Shown one piece after another: positions 43,867 to 55,277 of a stretch of 64,000 nt of DNA. The DNA is from Nectonema munidae (taxonomy: Eukaryota > Nematomorpha > Nectonematoida > Nectonematidae), in NCBI GenBank assembly GCA_030549495.1, contig JAUIRK010001047.1, positions 558,001 through 622,000 of the forward strand, read 5' to 3'. A program made the translations under genes and the position numbers. Within the stretch, counting starts at the first letter, position 1. Each line of letters starts with the position of its first letter. The notes under the pieces were generated by a model. That model was not told the DNA's origin. It saw nothing but the letters and a program-made list of their open reading frames with translations, and did no database searches.

Positions 43867-46800
43867 CTTACCGTTTAATGACAGATGTTCCATTTCTGGA
43901 ACATTGAAAAAATAGTGTTTTAATGCATAATCAGTGTGATTCTTTTTAAATAAATATATTCAACAGACACCAGGCTTTATATTGAACATAAAACCCTTAA
44001 AAAATTGACGGAAAAATATATTGACACTTTTGATTCGTCAATTAAAAAACACGTTTATGTAAAAATTTTTACCTTCTATTGAAAAAATGAAAGAAAAAAC
44101 TTTAGGATTTTGTTCTCAATAATTTTTTGCTTCAAACAATTTAATTAGAGTTTGAATAAAATGTTAAAAATTTAAAATAAAAAATAATTCAAGAAAAAAA
44201 AGTTTTGTACCGTTTTTTTAAATGTTCCAGAAATGGAACATTGGCCATTTAAGGTATCTAAATTAACATTTTTGTAAAACTTTATTTATTAATGATATAA
44301 AGGAAAACAAAGTTGATGGAGTCTTTTGTTACACAAATTGCACTTTTTCTTTGTATTTTTTTTTGACAAATAGAACATCTTCCTTGTGTCGACTCTACTA
44401 AATAATGTCCTTTAGTGTCTCTCATATCTTTAGGTAGATGTGCTTTAGGTCCTTGGCGTATTTCTTTCAACCTTCCCAATCCTGTCAAGTGTTAAACAAC
44501 ATCTCTTCTAAATTCCAAGTGTGTTACTTTTTTTGAAGCATCAAGTTCGCATAAAAGTAGCCAAGCAGAAACAACGCTTAAGTTCAGTCCATTACTAAAC
44601 AGATTCCACCACCATTTTTTGCTTCTTATTTGAGGTCTGTAACTAGACAAAATCTTGTCAAGTGTATCCACTCCTCACATACATTCATTGTACTTTTCTA
44701 CAATATTCGGATAATTTATTTGTCTTTTCTCTTTGAAATTTTTGCAGTACCTTGAAATTTTACCCAGAGGAATATGCGAACAAAAATTGGAGGCAATATT
44801 CACAATTGAGTTGTCCTTCCAACTGCAAACATAAACTTTTTCGTCAGATCGATAGTCAAACTCTCTTCTTTCAACTTTTTTCCTTTTGTTAACTATTGGG
44901 CATTTATTGATGCGATTTACACGAATTCTCCCAACTGCTTTAACATTTTTATCAATCAAAAGAGAAAAAAGTCAATGCGATGAAAAAAAATTGTCGAAAT
45001 AAACTTCATGATTTTCAGGGTGAGTAAGTTCGTTCACAAACTTCAAAACAACATGCTCACCAACGTTTGATCTTTTTTCTTCGGTCCTTCCACAATAAAT
45101 ATCAATTGAAAAAGGATACCCTTTTTTGAACCCATTATCCATAGTTTATACGCAAAATGAATGGGGTTACCTTTTATGTATTGCTTACAAGAATGTTTAC
45201 CATAATATGGTACCATCGATACTGAGTTCGGTTCTAAATATTCCAATCTGGGGAAGATTTTTGTTCAATTCGTCATAAAAAGGTAAAATCTTTGCTACTT
45301 TATTTGTGTGATCAATTTTATTATTATTATTATCAACAATATGAAATATGTTTTAATTTTTTTAAACGTGTTCCTTGACATTGAACTCGAAACCAACTTG
45401 ACTCCAAGATCTGGTGCGGTGCTCCAGTAGTCATTTTCTTTAGGCAGGCAGTTATACCCACTAAGCAAGACTATGCCCAAAAATTCTCCTATATCTTTCC
45501 AATCGGCATCTAAAGAAAATCCATTCTGACTTGCATACGCATTTGACATTTCAGATAGTTGTTGCAAGTATTCTTGAGGCAGTATTTCAAAGAATAGTTC
45601 AATATTAAATAATGACATCAAGTTATGATCAAAATATTTTTACTACATGTTGTGTCTGATGAAAGAACTTTGTCAAATTTAAAACTTTTTTTCCAATTAG
45701 CAGTAAAAGGTTGTGAAATATTTGTATTTTTACTAAGGTTATTAGTGAACACTTCCAATTCCCCAGTTACATCAGATGCAACAACGTCTTCGAGTAAATC
45801 TTCATCTATTTCTTCACCATCAGAAACAAGAGTTTTCAGGAGGCAAAATACAAACATCTTACTCTTTATCACTTAAATCATCTTCTATGTAGTTCACAAC
45901 TGAATTTTTAGCACAAGAAATGAAGAGGGTGTTTGCTTTATAATGATTTATTACTCACACGTGTCTATGCAGGTGCCTTATATCTTTAAAATAAAGTGAC
46001 CTGCTTTTTTCTTGTATATATCATATCATATCAGCTTTATTTTCAAAAGTGTTATAGTCAAAATGTAAAAATTATAAGAAAAAAAAATAAAATGATGTGA
46101 AAATTACAAAACTACATTTAAAAAAGCAAATATAGCTTCTGAGGGTTGAATGTCAAAGGCCAAAAACAGCCGCTAGGAGACGCCAACCTGGATGCAATAT
46201 TCTTCAGAGCACAGGAAATATAATATAAGGAGTATAGAGAAAGCTAAAATGGCGAGAATAGAATATATCAAACAATTGCCCTTTTGCAGATAAAGCAATC
46301 GGAGGTTGCACAGTCATTGAGCTTCATGTATGAATCAAGGAAAAACTTTTGCAGTATCTTTTGAAACTTTTTGATATGAATAGGATCTAGTGAAAAAAAT
46401 GTTTCACTGGTATTGTAAAAAGTGGAAACTTTGTATGAAAAGGATTGCCTCGACTTTGAGAAGATATGGAAAGGGAGTGACATTTGACTTATATATCGAG
46501 GTGAGGTTCTGTTCTTTGACCAGTTAAACGATGAAATTATCAAACAGGGGTGGTACATGTAGTATAAAAACTTACATATGTAAATATAGATACTCAAATG
46601 GTATAGATCTTCGAGTTTAAGTAAGGAGTTTTCGTAGAAGATGTTGTTTGTATGTGAGAATGGATGAAGACCAAAAACCACAAGTGTTTTTTTCTGAAGT
46701 GAAAAAAGAGTAGAGTCGTTTGTATGGCCCCAATTGAATATACTGTATCTAAGATGAGGGACAAAGAGACTTTTATAGAGGAGAAGTAAGGTTTTGGTTG

Positions 46801-47911
46801 GGAAGAACTTTTTGACTTGCTTAACATACCAGAGATATAGGCAAGTTTGTGAGTTACGTGTGTCACATGACGATGCCAAGTGAGGTCATTGGATATGATT
46901 AGACCTAATAGATTACGCTCATATGCTCTTTGAATTCCCAAAGATAATAGGTAATCATTCGGTATGAAAATGAAACAAATCTTGATTTTTGGGTGTTCAA
47001 AAACAACCCATTAAAGGCAAACCAATTTTTAACCAGAGCTATATTTTTATCTAGGAGAGACACCAAAGTCCTATCAGAAAATAGCAATGTAATATCGTCA
47101 GCATAGATTATAACTTCAATCTCTGAGACGAACTTCCAGAAATCATTCATGAAAATATCAAAAAATAAGAGAGCTAAAATTGTCCCTTGAGGCACACCTG
47201 AAATTACCTCTCTTTTTTCCGACATAAAATTATTAATATATACGGTTTGACATCTGTTACTGAAATAAGATTTTAAAAATTTTAACGAAGCATTCGAGAA
47301 TCCATATAAATTCAATTTAGATAGAAGCAAGCAATGTGGTATGGAATCGAAAGCCTGACTGAGATCTAAAAAAAGAGCACAAACATCCTTCTTTTTTTCA
47401 AGTAAGTCTACCACAGAATTAATAAAATAAGAATGTAAAACTTCAGTGGAGGAACCTTTCTTAAAGCCAAATTGATAATAGGAGAGAAAATTGTTGTATG
47501 AGATATATGTATATAACTGATCAAATAAAATCATTTCAAATACCTTTGATAATGAGCTTACTATAGAAATGGGTCTATAATTCCCTACCTTACTTGTATC
47601 ACCTTTTTTGTGTAATGGAATGATCTTTGTATTTTTTAGAGTATCTGGGAATATGTTTTCGGCAATACAGGAGTTAAAAGCCTTCATAAGGGGTGCAGAT
47701 ATATAATTCTGTATTTATGTAAAATATATAACAACACCATAGTAAAGTAGCCAATGTTCTACATGTGGAACATTGCATTTATCACTTGCATGTGATGTTT
47801 TCTAATAAATCAAAAAGGTACATATACTCAATATAGTTTTATTTAAAATCAATAAAAACTGATTTGGAATAGAAAATTTATTTTTTTGCTTATTGGACAC
47901 TAAATGGTTAA
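43867..47911 (-). mobile_element. piggyBac transposon relic B, split by a LINE
   Basis: The right end (rc) is TTAACCATTTAGTGTCC. The left end is CTTACCGTTTAATGACA, its TTAA worn to CTTA. The palindromes ATGTTCCATTTCTGGAACAT (43884-43903) and its relatives at 44222-44241 and 47754-47776 sit just inside the ends. Minus-strand transposase pieces run in order: an acidic N-terminus (45618-45872), IGEFLGIVLLSGYNCLPKEN, SMVPYYGKHSCKQYIKGN (first catalytic Asp lost), EVYFDNFF (second Asp present), FDYRSDEKVYVCSWKDNSIV (third Asp present), and a Cys-rich C-terminus GRCSICQKKIQRKSAIC. Several frame changes separate the pieces. A LINE inserted at about 46.02-47.70 kb separates the gene from its 5' end. 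Confidence 0.85.
46020..47704 (-). mobile_element. 5'-truncated LINE (CR1/L2-like) inside piggyBac relic B
   Basis: The reverse transcriptase core is well preserved: NYRPISIVSSLSKVFEMI, FGFKKGSSTEVLHSYF, CALFLDLSQAFDSIPH, SGVPQGTILALLFF and IYADDITLLF (catalytic YADD intact). After a frame change it continues with LLGLIISNDLTWHRHV, and then a CR1/L2-type C-terminal region (LLLLYKSLFVPHLRYSIFNW) without RNase H. The 3' end has short tandem GATAT repeats near 46018-46035, typical of CR1-like elements. Endonuclease and 5' parts are absent. It inserted after piggyBac relic B, and it looks younger than the LINE at 34.7 kb because its RT frame is long and intact. Confidence 0.85.
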
Positions 47912-48779
47912 ACTGAATATCTAGTCAAAATATTCACTCCCAAATATTTGGAAAAAAAATTTTGACTTGAAAAAATTAGAGTTTTCAAATGTTACAAAAT
48001 GTAACCAACGTAGTGATTCATTTAAAAACATAAACAAATTTTCATTTTTGCAAAATGTTTGGTGTATTGATGGAACTAAATTTTTACCAAAAATCTCAGT
48101 GATAAATTTGAATAGGGGAACTTTGGTATCATTTCCATTATTATTTAAAATTCTTAGAAAATTCATCTGCGCCAAATTGTATCAGATACCTACTCCGACT
48201 TATATACCACAACCTTGAGCAATACTAAAGCAATCCAAAGAGTCTTTGTACGAATAATATATTTGAAGAGACATGCTCCTACAAGGAATACATAAGTTTT
48301 TCCTGTATTGTGGATTTGTCTTTTCCTTAACGCTAGAAACAGTGTGAACGCTTTGCCTTCAATATTTTTGTCCTTTATGAACAATTAGCTCTATTTTTTC
48401 GCTCGCGCCTGCAATATAACCATTGCATATTTTTAAACAAATAATGGAAAAAGTTTTTTTATTTTAAAATTGATGAGCTTTCACAAGTTTTGTAGCTTTT
48501 TGAGTAGAAGGAATATTCGTAGATGTATGGATATATATATATATAAGCTAGATAAAAAATAGCATATCGTGGGTAACATTTAGTTTAAAATAGTGGTCTA
48601 AGATACTTTGTAGTATTTTGGCTTATTTATTAAAAACAACGAAAATGATCAAAATATAATTAAAATATCGATACATCATTTCATTTTCATCGTCAATTAA
48701 CCATATCATAAAATATATAAGAACATGCACATAATTAAATGTTCTATTTATTTTTTGCATTACATAACTAGCCTTGTGA
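47912..48779. other. Unassigned sequence upstream of the kinase gene
   Basis: Two minus-strand frames (47921-48175, 84 codons; 48190-48384, 64 codons) translate into ordinary-looking but unrecognised sequence, for example CKNENLFMFLNESLRWLHF and NIEGKAFTLFLALRKR. They might be worn exons or transposon pieces. No splice pattern joins them. Confidence 0.3.
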
Positions 48780-49456
48780 ACACAGGGTTAGTGTGAGGAA
48801 ATTTCGCAACACTCTCGCTGCAGTAAAGATGTATACGTGTTGTAGCATCCACCGTATGCTACTGTTGGGCTCCATGTTTTCTCAAAGGTTGAAATGCGCA
48901 TTCTTCGCTCTTTTGAAGCTCGTGAGACGGCGCCCTTGTCATTATTCAGCTTGAATCGATTTCTTTTACTTCATCTCAGAGACCCTAAATATATAATTTT
49001 TGAATTTATATTATTCTTATAGTATTTTTGCAAAAATTATAAATGTTACTATTGGTTGACAGTATTCTTCTTTATGACAAATCTCTTATCAAGAAAATGT
49101 TAAGTCTCCCCTTAATTCATTTTCAGTGTTATAGGAACATATTTTATTGTATTTTGCATTCTTTCAAAAAATAATTCCATTTTAATAACTATTTGCATAC
49201 ATATTAAAATTCCGTTTATAAATTATTTTAAATTTTTTCTTTGCTGCCTTGGAGCAGTTGTTTGAAAACATTGTGCATAGTTAAATTACATTATCTTATG
49301 GATGATCTCTATAAAGGTTCTTTAACCTAAGTAGCTTTTTGACTTTTTTTGTCTAGAAGAGAATTCTACCTAATGTTGAATGGAGTTGTATGTTGATTGA
49401 GAAAAAAATCGTCTTAATTTCCCCTTCTTGCACAAATCAATCATTCTCATTGTGAA
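48780..49456 (+). promoter_or_regulatory. Probable promoter and 5' UTR region of the kinase gene
   Basis: A GC-richer island (48780-48990) stands out from the AT-rich background. It lies about 0.5 kb before the kinase ATG and contains GAGACGGCGCCCTTG. A good acceptor (TTTCTTTTACTTCATCTCAG, ending about 48977) could define a 5' UTR exon. No TATA box at a convincing distance was found. Confidence 0.3.
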
Positions 49457-50164
49457 ATGTCTCAAGCAACGGAATCTTCCAGCAGTAGTTGTTTGGTCGA
49501 AGGCGAGATCATTGACGAGCGATGGAAGATAATGAATAAGATCGGATCCGGTGGCTTTGGTGCAATATTCCGTGCTCTCGACTTAGACGCCAGAGAATAT
49601 GTCGCGATCAAAGTTGAGCCTTTGAGTCAGTTCAAGCAAGTTCTAAAGATGGAGATCCATGTTCTCAAAAAAATAAGTGGAAAGTCACATTTTTGTCGCT
49701 TAATCGGTTGTGGACGGAACAATCGCTACAGTTTCGCAGCGATGACTCTTCAAGGGCCGAACCTGTCAATGCTACGCCGACAAAGACCCAGAGCTGCCTT
49801 CTCAATGTCCACCACATTGCGCGTGTCCCTTCAAATTTTGAAGTGCATTCAAACTCTGCATGAAAGTGGCTTTCTACATCGAGATATCAAGCCGTCTAAC
49901 TTCACTGTTGGTCGCCTTCAACACACATCAAAAATGGTATACATTCTTGACTTCGGCCTTTGTCGTCAATTCCTTACGAAGAGTGGCAAGCTTCGTGTTC
50001 CGCGCTCAAATGTGGCCTTTCGTGGAACGGTTCGCTACGCCTCACTATCCATCCACCACGGAATTGAAATGGGACCACATGACGACCTTTGGTCCCTTTT
50101 CTACATGATGATTGAATTTTCTATTGGAAGTTTGCCATGGAGAAAGCTAAAAGATAAAGACGAT
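49457..50164 (+). CDS. Tau-tubulin kinase-like protein, exon 1 (most of kinase domain)
   Basis: This exon holds 236 codons from ATG to a consensus donor GAT/GTAAGT. The kinase belongs to the CK1 superfamily, TTBK branch (Drosophila Asator type). These Ser/Thr kinases phosphorylate tau and tubulin in animals. Visible elements: glycine loop GSGGFG (30-35), Lys52 in VAIKVE, Glu66, QVLKMEIHVLKKISGKSHFC, CRLIGCGRN, HRDIKPSNF (catalytic Asp143), DFGLCRQF (Asp165), FRGTVRYAS and HDDLWSLFYMMIEF. All catalytic residues are present. The domain is incomplete here and finishes in the exon at 59444. The exon is in phase 0 at its end; the open frame continues only 31 codons into the intron and stops, so splicing is required. 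Confidence 0.93.
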
Positions 50165-51003
50165 GTAAGTAGCCATTTTCTATTTTTCACGTGTGTTATA
50201 TGCGTTTTAAAAAATGATGATATTAGATTTATATTTTTACGTTCTTTTTACTTGTAACCTAAGACCTGATTTGCTGCCTGAACCCTTAGCAATTCAGTTT
50301 CTTATAAAAAGGGTATTAAGCCTCTCTTGAATATTGCCATTTATGATGAGTGTTGTAGGCATTGAACAGCTTGTGCGTATAGTAATAACAATTATAATGA
50401 TGCTTACCTTTTTTGCAGTCATATATTCATAATTCGTTGTACGTAGAGAGACTCACATAACGGTGCCATTTTATTGTTATGTAGGTGAATGTAGTAGTTT
50501 TTATCGATTTGCTTTTGCCTACGACTTCATCATTGCGAAATGTGATGACACAGCCAGTCAGTCCTAGTCTTTCAATGAGTGCGCAAGAATATCGATATAA
50601 ATTATATGAATCAGCACTTCAAAAAATGGCTTGTATTTTCCATTGCATTTTTCACTGGTTACTCGATGCTTGGGGTATTTAGTATATAAGGTTTGGGATA
50701 TTTAGCCACGTGAGATTTCGATGTATAATTCACTCGATCCAACCGCCATCTTTAAATTACTCACACGATATCCTGATTTTAAGGATGAATTTGAAAGCAT
50801 CCACTTTTTTTTAGGGTTTAATGTGTTAAGAATAAATTTTCAATTATTGCGTACTCATTATATTATTAAATACAATAAGTGTAAATCAAGAAATTTTCAC
50901 GAATGTTAAATTTTGGCGAATTAAAAAAAGTTAGCGTAGTCCTTGTGTGTTATTTTGTGAGTAAATTATATGTTACTTATTTTTTCTCCGCAGAAATGTC
51001 AGA

Positions 51004-51140
51004 TTAACAGGTTATCGACCACAGTCGACATATGTCGACCTTACAAAAATAAAATGGTCTGAGTTTATCAATGCTCTTTAATACAAATCTTCTGCTTTAC
51101 ATTAGATATCGTCTGATTATTGTGGCCGATAACGGGTTAA
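51004..51140. mobile_element. 137-bp TTAA-type MITE with both ends intact
   Basis: TTAACAGGTTATCGACCAC at the left and (rc) TTAACCCGTTATCGGCCAC at the right, with TTAA at both sides as in piggyBac target duplication. The palindrome GGTCGACATATGTCGACC-like core (GTCGACATATGTCGAC) follows the left end. No coding capacity. A decayed relative lies at 23669-23810. Confidence 0.85.
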
Positions 51141-51330
51141 TATATTCGCTTTTTAAAATATCGGAAAACTTCACTAGTGCCTTCCGATACCTCAGTCCCG
51201 ATTTTTCTTATTTTAGGAGTACAGTAAAACCTCAATAATAAGGACACTCATAGGAACAAGCTAAAATGCCCACAATAACTAGGTGTCCCTTTCATCAAGG
51301 TTGATTTATATGACTTATAGTACAGCATAA

Positions 51331-51472
51331 AGGTAAAGGTACCATAGGGTGTTTTCATCGAGAAGGCACAATTGCGCCGCTTGTATCGAACTATGAGGAA
51401 AGGAGGCTTGATGCTGGATCGAACCCAAGACTTTGAGTTATCGAATCCAGCATCTAACCAGCCCTACCTACG
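51331..51472 (-). mobile_element. tRNA-derived SINE, copy 3
   Basis: Same family as 22075-22219. The plus strand shows GGTACCATAGGGTGTTTTCA, GCGCCGC, GAACTATGAGGAAAGGAGGC and GGATCGAACCC (B box complement). It is inserted in the 3' untranslated part of Tigger-1. Confidence 0.85.
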
Positions 51473-53009
51473 CATAATTCTTTACGTGAAAAATGTATTC
51501 CCGTTCCTTTAATCTTGGTAGAAATGAATGGAACTGTATAAATTTTTAGTTTAATTACAATAAAATAGAACGAAAGATATTTATTAGGAAAATATAAAAA
51601 TTAATCAATGTGAGTAAAATTTAGGAATTTTACGTTTGAAAAACTCGGATATCTTTGTTTGTTTGAGAATATTGTTGCTTGCAACTTCTTCAAATTGGTT
51701 TTCTATTGAAGATAGAGAGACAAAAATATCATTCAATCCTTTTTTGAGACAAGAAACTTTAGTGATAATTCTTGTTGAAAAATTTTGCACTAAATCTGTT
51801 GACTGTTCATCATCTTCGATTCTCTCAACATCATTTAAATCTGAGTCTTCTTTCGAGCGTTCTTCCCATCTATCTCCAAAATCCACACAAATTTGAATGT
51901 CATTATCATGCACACAATTCTTCTAGCCCCATTATGTCGACAATGTTTCAACGTTTAACAATAGATGCATTCCTGTAATTCTGTTTAAAATTATTTATAA
52001 TTTCTTGATCAAGTGGTTGAAGTATCGATGTTGTGTTTGGTGGGAAAATAATAGCCTTAATATTTGAGAATTGTAGGTTCTTTGGATGGCTTGCAGAATT
52101 TTCCTCAAAAATAAAAGTGTGCCGATTTTCATGGGAAAACTTTTTATTCAAACTTCTCTTCAAATATTTTATCAGTGATCAAAGCTATTCTGATGTTTTT
52201 AAAAGACCTTGGATGAGCAGTTGAACCAATAACAATAGCTTTTTCTATAGATCCCATCATGTTTGCAATGAGAGCTACAGTAAAACGGTCTTTGCTTATT
52301 TTTCCCCCGGTTGAATCTTTTGAGGGTACGCGATTGAATAGCCCTATAAAATAATCCAGTTTTCATCTATATTATAAACGTTGTTTGGAGAATAGCCATC
52401 GATAATAATAGAGGGCATACGCTCTTTCTACCGATGAGCATCTTTTAATAAATTGAATAATAAAATAAAAAGTTCTAATTTTAAACAAAAATAATAATTT
52501 GCCAAGATTCGCACTCTCTCCTTCACCGCTAATAATTCTGGAGTGCAACTTATGCTAACTTGACGTTTTGAAGTTCTTTATTTCAAGAGTGTTAGAAATT
52601 GATAAAACTTTTTCCTGTAACAATGGTCCATTAACAGGGATATTACGAGACCTTGCAAGTGTGTTCCAAACCAAAGTTCTTCCTCTCTGATAAAAAAAGA
52701 GGTCGAGAACATAGGTGTTTACGTTGCCCATTACGCTTCACTGAAACTTTTCAATTAAACGTAACCTTTCTTTTAAAATTTTCGCAATTTGAGATTTGCT
52801 GGAGTTGAATTGAACTGCCATATGCTACTTTTAGAAAATTTGGATAGTTCTGAATCTTTTTTTAGCGAAACTCAACTCTTTGACAAACTGAAACTATTTT
52901 GACCATGAAAAGTTCAAATCTTTTTACCGTTATCTCATCTAATTTTTGTGCTATTATCAATTTAATTTAATAAAGGAACCACTACAAAAGTTAACAGAAC
53001 AATTATTTA

Positions 53010-54554
53010 TTAATTGACGAAAACTAAAAAAATAATCAAAAACATTTCCCATAACATCCAGCAGTATTCCCCCATCATACTTTGGTTCCACCTTCCTTTA
53101 TAACTTGACTCTATTTTTCTTATTTCTTGGTGAAATCTTTCCCCATGCTCGTCACTGACAGCACCCAAGTTTGGAGGAAAAAAGTCAAGATGGGAGTGAA
53201 GAAAGTGTATTTTAGCGACATCCGACAGTTCATGTCTTCATACGACGCAAGTAACTCATCAATGAGATTTTTGTAATTTGGTGAACGCGTGTTCCCCAAA
53301 AAACCACTGCAAACTGATTTAAAAGCCCTCCAAGCTCTCAATTCTTTGTTTTCCAGAAGCCCTTCCAAACATTCATTCTTAATAACTTTCTGCAAAAATT
53401 CCTTCTTTCAACTTTGCTGAGCTCAAATTTGGAAAGAGCTATGCTAAGTGATCAAAAGCTGGGCCAGGCTTATGAAGTGCTTTAACGAAGTTTTTCATCA
53501 GCCCCAACTTGATATGTAAGGGCGGTAAAAGCACTTTGTTCAGTTCACAAGTGGAGCTTTTTTTACACTGTAGTGTCCTGAAATTCTTTCGCCCAATTCT
53601 TTTTTCTGTAGTGTTCAGAAACTGCCCCGCTGTCCCAATGACAGAGAAAACAAGAGTATTTGGTGAAGGCTGCTTGCATCCCAATTAAAAAGCCTATAAC
53701 TTTGAAATCACCGCATAAGCTCCACTGATGTTGAGAATACTTAACTGCTTCAAGTAGAACCTCCATGTTGTCATAAGACTCTTTCAGGTGAGTCGAGTAA
53801 GCAATTGGGAAACTCATTACCGTTACAAACCAGGAACTCACAATATCATAAACGGTTTTCGCTTTCAAAAAACGATGCAAGCTCAACATTTCTGTTTCTA
53901 TATTTCGTGGTACGAACTTCTTTCTCCACCAAATTATTCTCTTTGAGCCTTGAAACCAATAACTCCACGAGATCTTTTGTGAGGTAAAGATCTCGAATCA
54001 AATCATTCACTTCGAACTGCGTAAAAGCTTTGTGTTGAGAGTCCGATTCTTCTAAACAAGAGGATTTACTTCATCTTCGAGAAGTTGAATCTTCAGATCT
54101 GATTTCCTTTTCCAATAATAAATCATCTTTATTTTCTGGTGGACAAGGTACAAGATACTCCTCAGAATGATGGATAAATCTAATGGCTGATGGAAGATCT
54201 CGGTAATCAATTTTTTTCCTGGAGGCATGTTTGAAACCCTTTATTTTGGTTAAACAGAAATAGCAGTCGTCAGCATGGTTCGTCCGAACCATCCATATCA
54301 TCGGAACAGCGAACTTGAATGATTACTTTCTACTATTGTACCAAGCAGTGAGGACGTTATAGCAAGACTTACACGAAATATGTGGAGCCCACGATTTATC
54401 TTGATCACCAATTTTGCAATCAAAATAACTGGTAAGCTGCCTTGAGTAATGGGGTAATCGAACGGCGTTGTGAAACTTAGTGAACTTACCACAAATATAA
54501 CAAAAAGTTTACATCATTGATACACTTTCTGTGTTTTGAAGTAGATGAACTCAT
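53010..54554 (-). pseudogene. Decayed member of an unnamed multicopy gene family, inside Tigger-1
   Basis: About 515 codons can be followed from MSSSTSKHRKCIND (54554) to a stop at 53010. Blocks in order: a Cys-rich N-terminus (CYICGKFTKFHNAVRLPHYS, then SCKSCYNVLTAWYN and CYFCLTKIKGF), DLPSAIRFIHHS, NDLIRDLYLTKDLVELLVSR, CGDFKVIGFLIGMQAAFTK with FLCHWDSG, LPPLHIKLGLMKNFVKAL, FPNLSSAKLKEGIF, KIHFLHSHLDFFPPNLGAVS, DEHGERFHQEI and YKGRWNQSMMGEYCWML. I recall the same block order from uncharacterised, highly repeated proteins of arthropods and cnidarians; that is memory, not a search. Scattered Asp/His/Glu blocks make an RNase H-like transposase or nuclease possible but unproven. Several stops and frameshifts (for instance after AFDHLA) inactivate this copy. 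Confidence 0.65.
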
Positions 54555-55277
54555 TGAAATGAAATGACTGTAACCTAGAAAAACTTTTCAACTATAAAAA
54601 CTCTGAAAAAAACAATCAAAAACTGAACATTCAACATAAATATAAAATACTGTGATGAATAATGGCGAAAAAGTGTATAAGAATATTCAATGTACGTTCA
54701 GGTCTCTATCTCTGAAATCTGATGAGTAGAATCCAAAAAAATATCAGAAATGAAACCAACGTAATCAATTTGATTATTTTCACTATTTTTCATGCTTGCC
54801 TCAAAATTTTTTTTTAGTGTAATTTTTCTGAAAAACAAATTTGTACTAGACTTCATATCCTATTCAAGAATACACATTCATTTATAGGATAAAATATGTG
54901 ACATCAAGATATTATCACTTGTCATGGCAAGCGTATTGTCTATCAGCAAAGGCATTTTTTATTTTAGCTCAAAAATTAGTTTATTCTTCCAAATGTTTCC
55001 ACTTTTTTTCGATGAGCGTATATATGAAGAGACATAATAATGGTATGATAGGTAAGAAACTCTCTATCTAAATAGCCCCTTTTCAGCAAAACATATGCAA
55101 AGAAAAGGGGTCTGTGTTTTTTCAATGCAGAGTTCTTACGTAAACATTTGTAATAGAATTACATAGCTGCATTGCATCATGAAGATGAAAGTGTCCACAC
55201 TAACAAGTTTTTATATTTTCAAAGTCGATCAAACGTGTCCACTTTCCTGAGTGTCCTCGGTACCAAGGTTTTATATA

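Larger units (their letters stand above)
51222..55275 (-). mobile_element. Tigger-1: old pogo/Tigger transposon containing other insertions
   Basis: Left end TA-CAGTAAAACCTCAATAATA with GGACACTCA. Right end (rc) TATAAAACCTTGGTACCGAG with GGACACTCA. Minus-strand transposase pieces lie at 51605-52830: NSSKSQIAKILKERLRLIEK and RSRNIPVNGPLLQEKVLSIS (helix-turn-helix region), NVYNIDENWIIL (first Asp), DRFTVALIANMMGSIEKAIV, FEENSASHP (second Asp replaced by Glu), LPPNTTS-type IFPPNTTSILQPLDQEIINN (third Asp), and the C-terminus ILKQTKISEFFKRK. Stops and frameshifts are frequent. The 5' part between 53.0 and 55.2 kb carries another gene (53010-54554), and a SINE lies at 51331-51472, so the element is older than both insertions or carried the gene as cargo. 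Confidence 0.8.

Noticed and set aside
50165-50257. Kinase gene ending at the stop after exon 1 read-through
   Set aside because: The family sequence stops matching exactly at the GTAAGT donor, and the missing C-lobe is found in phase at 59444.
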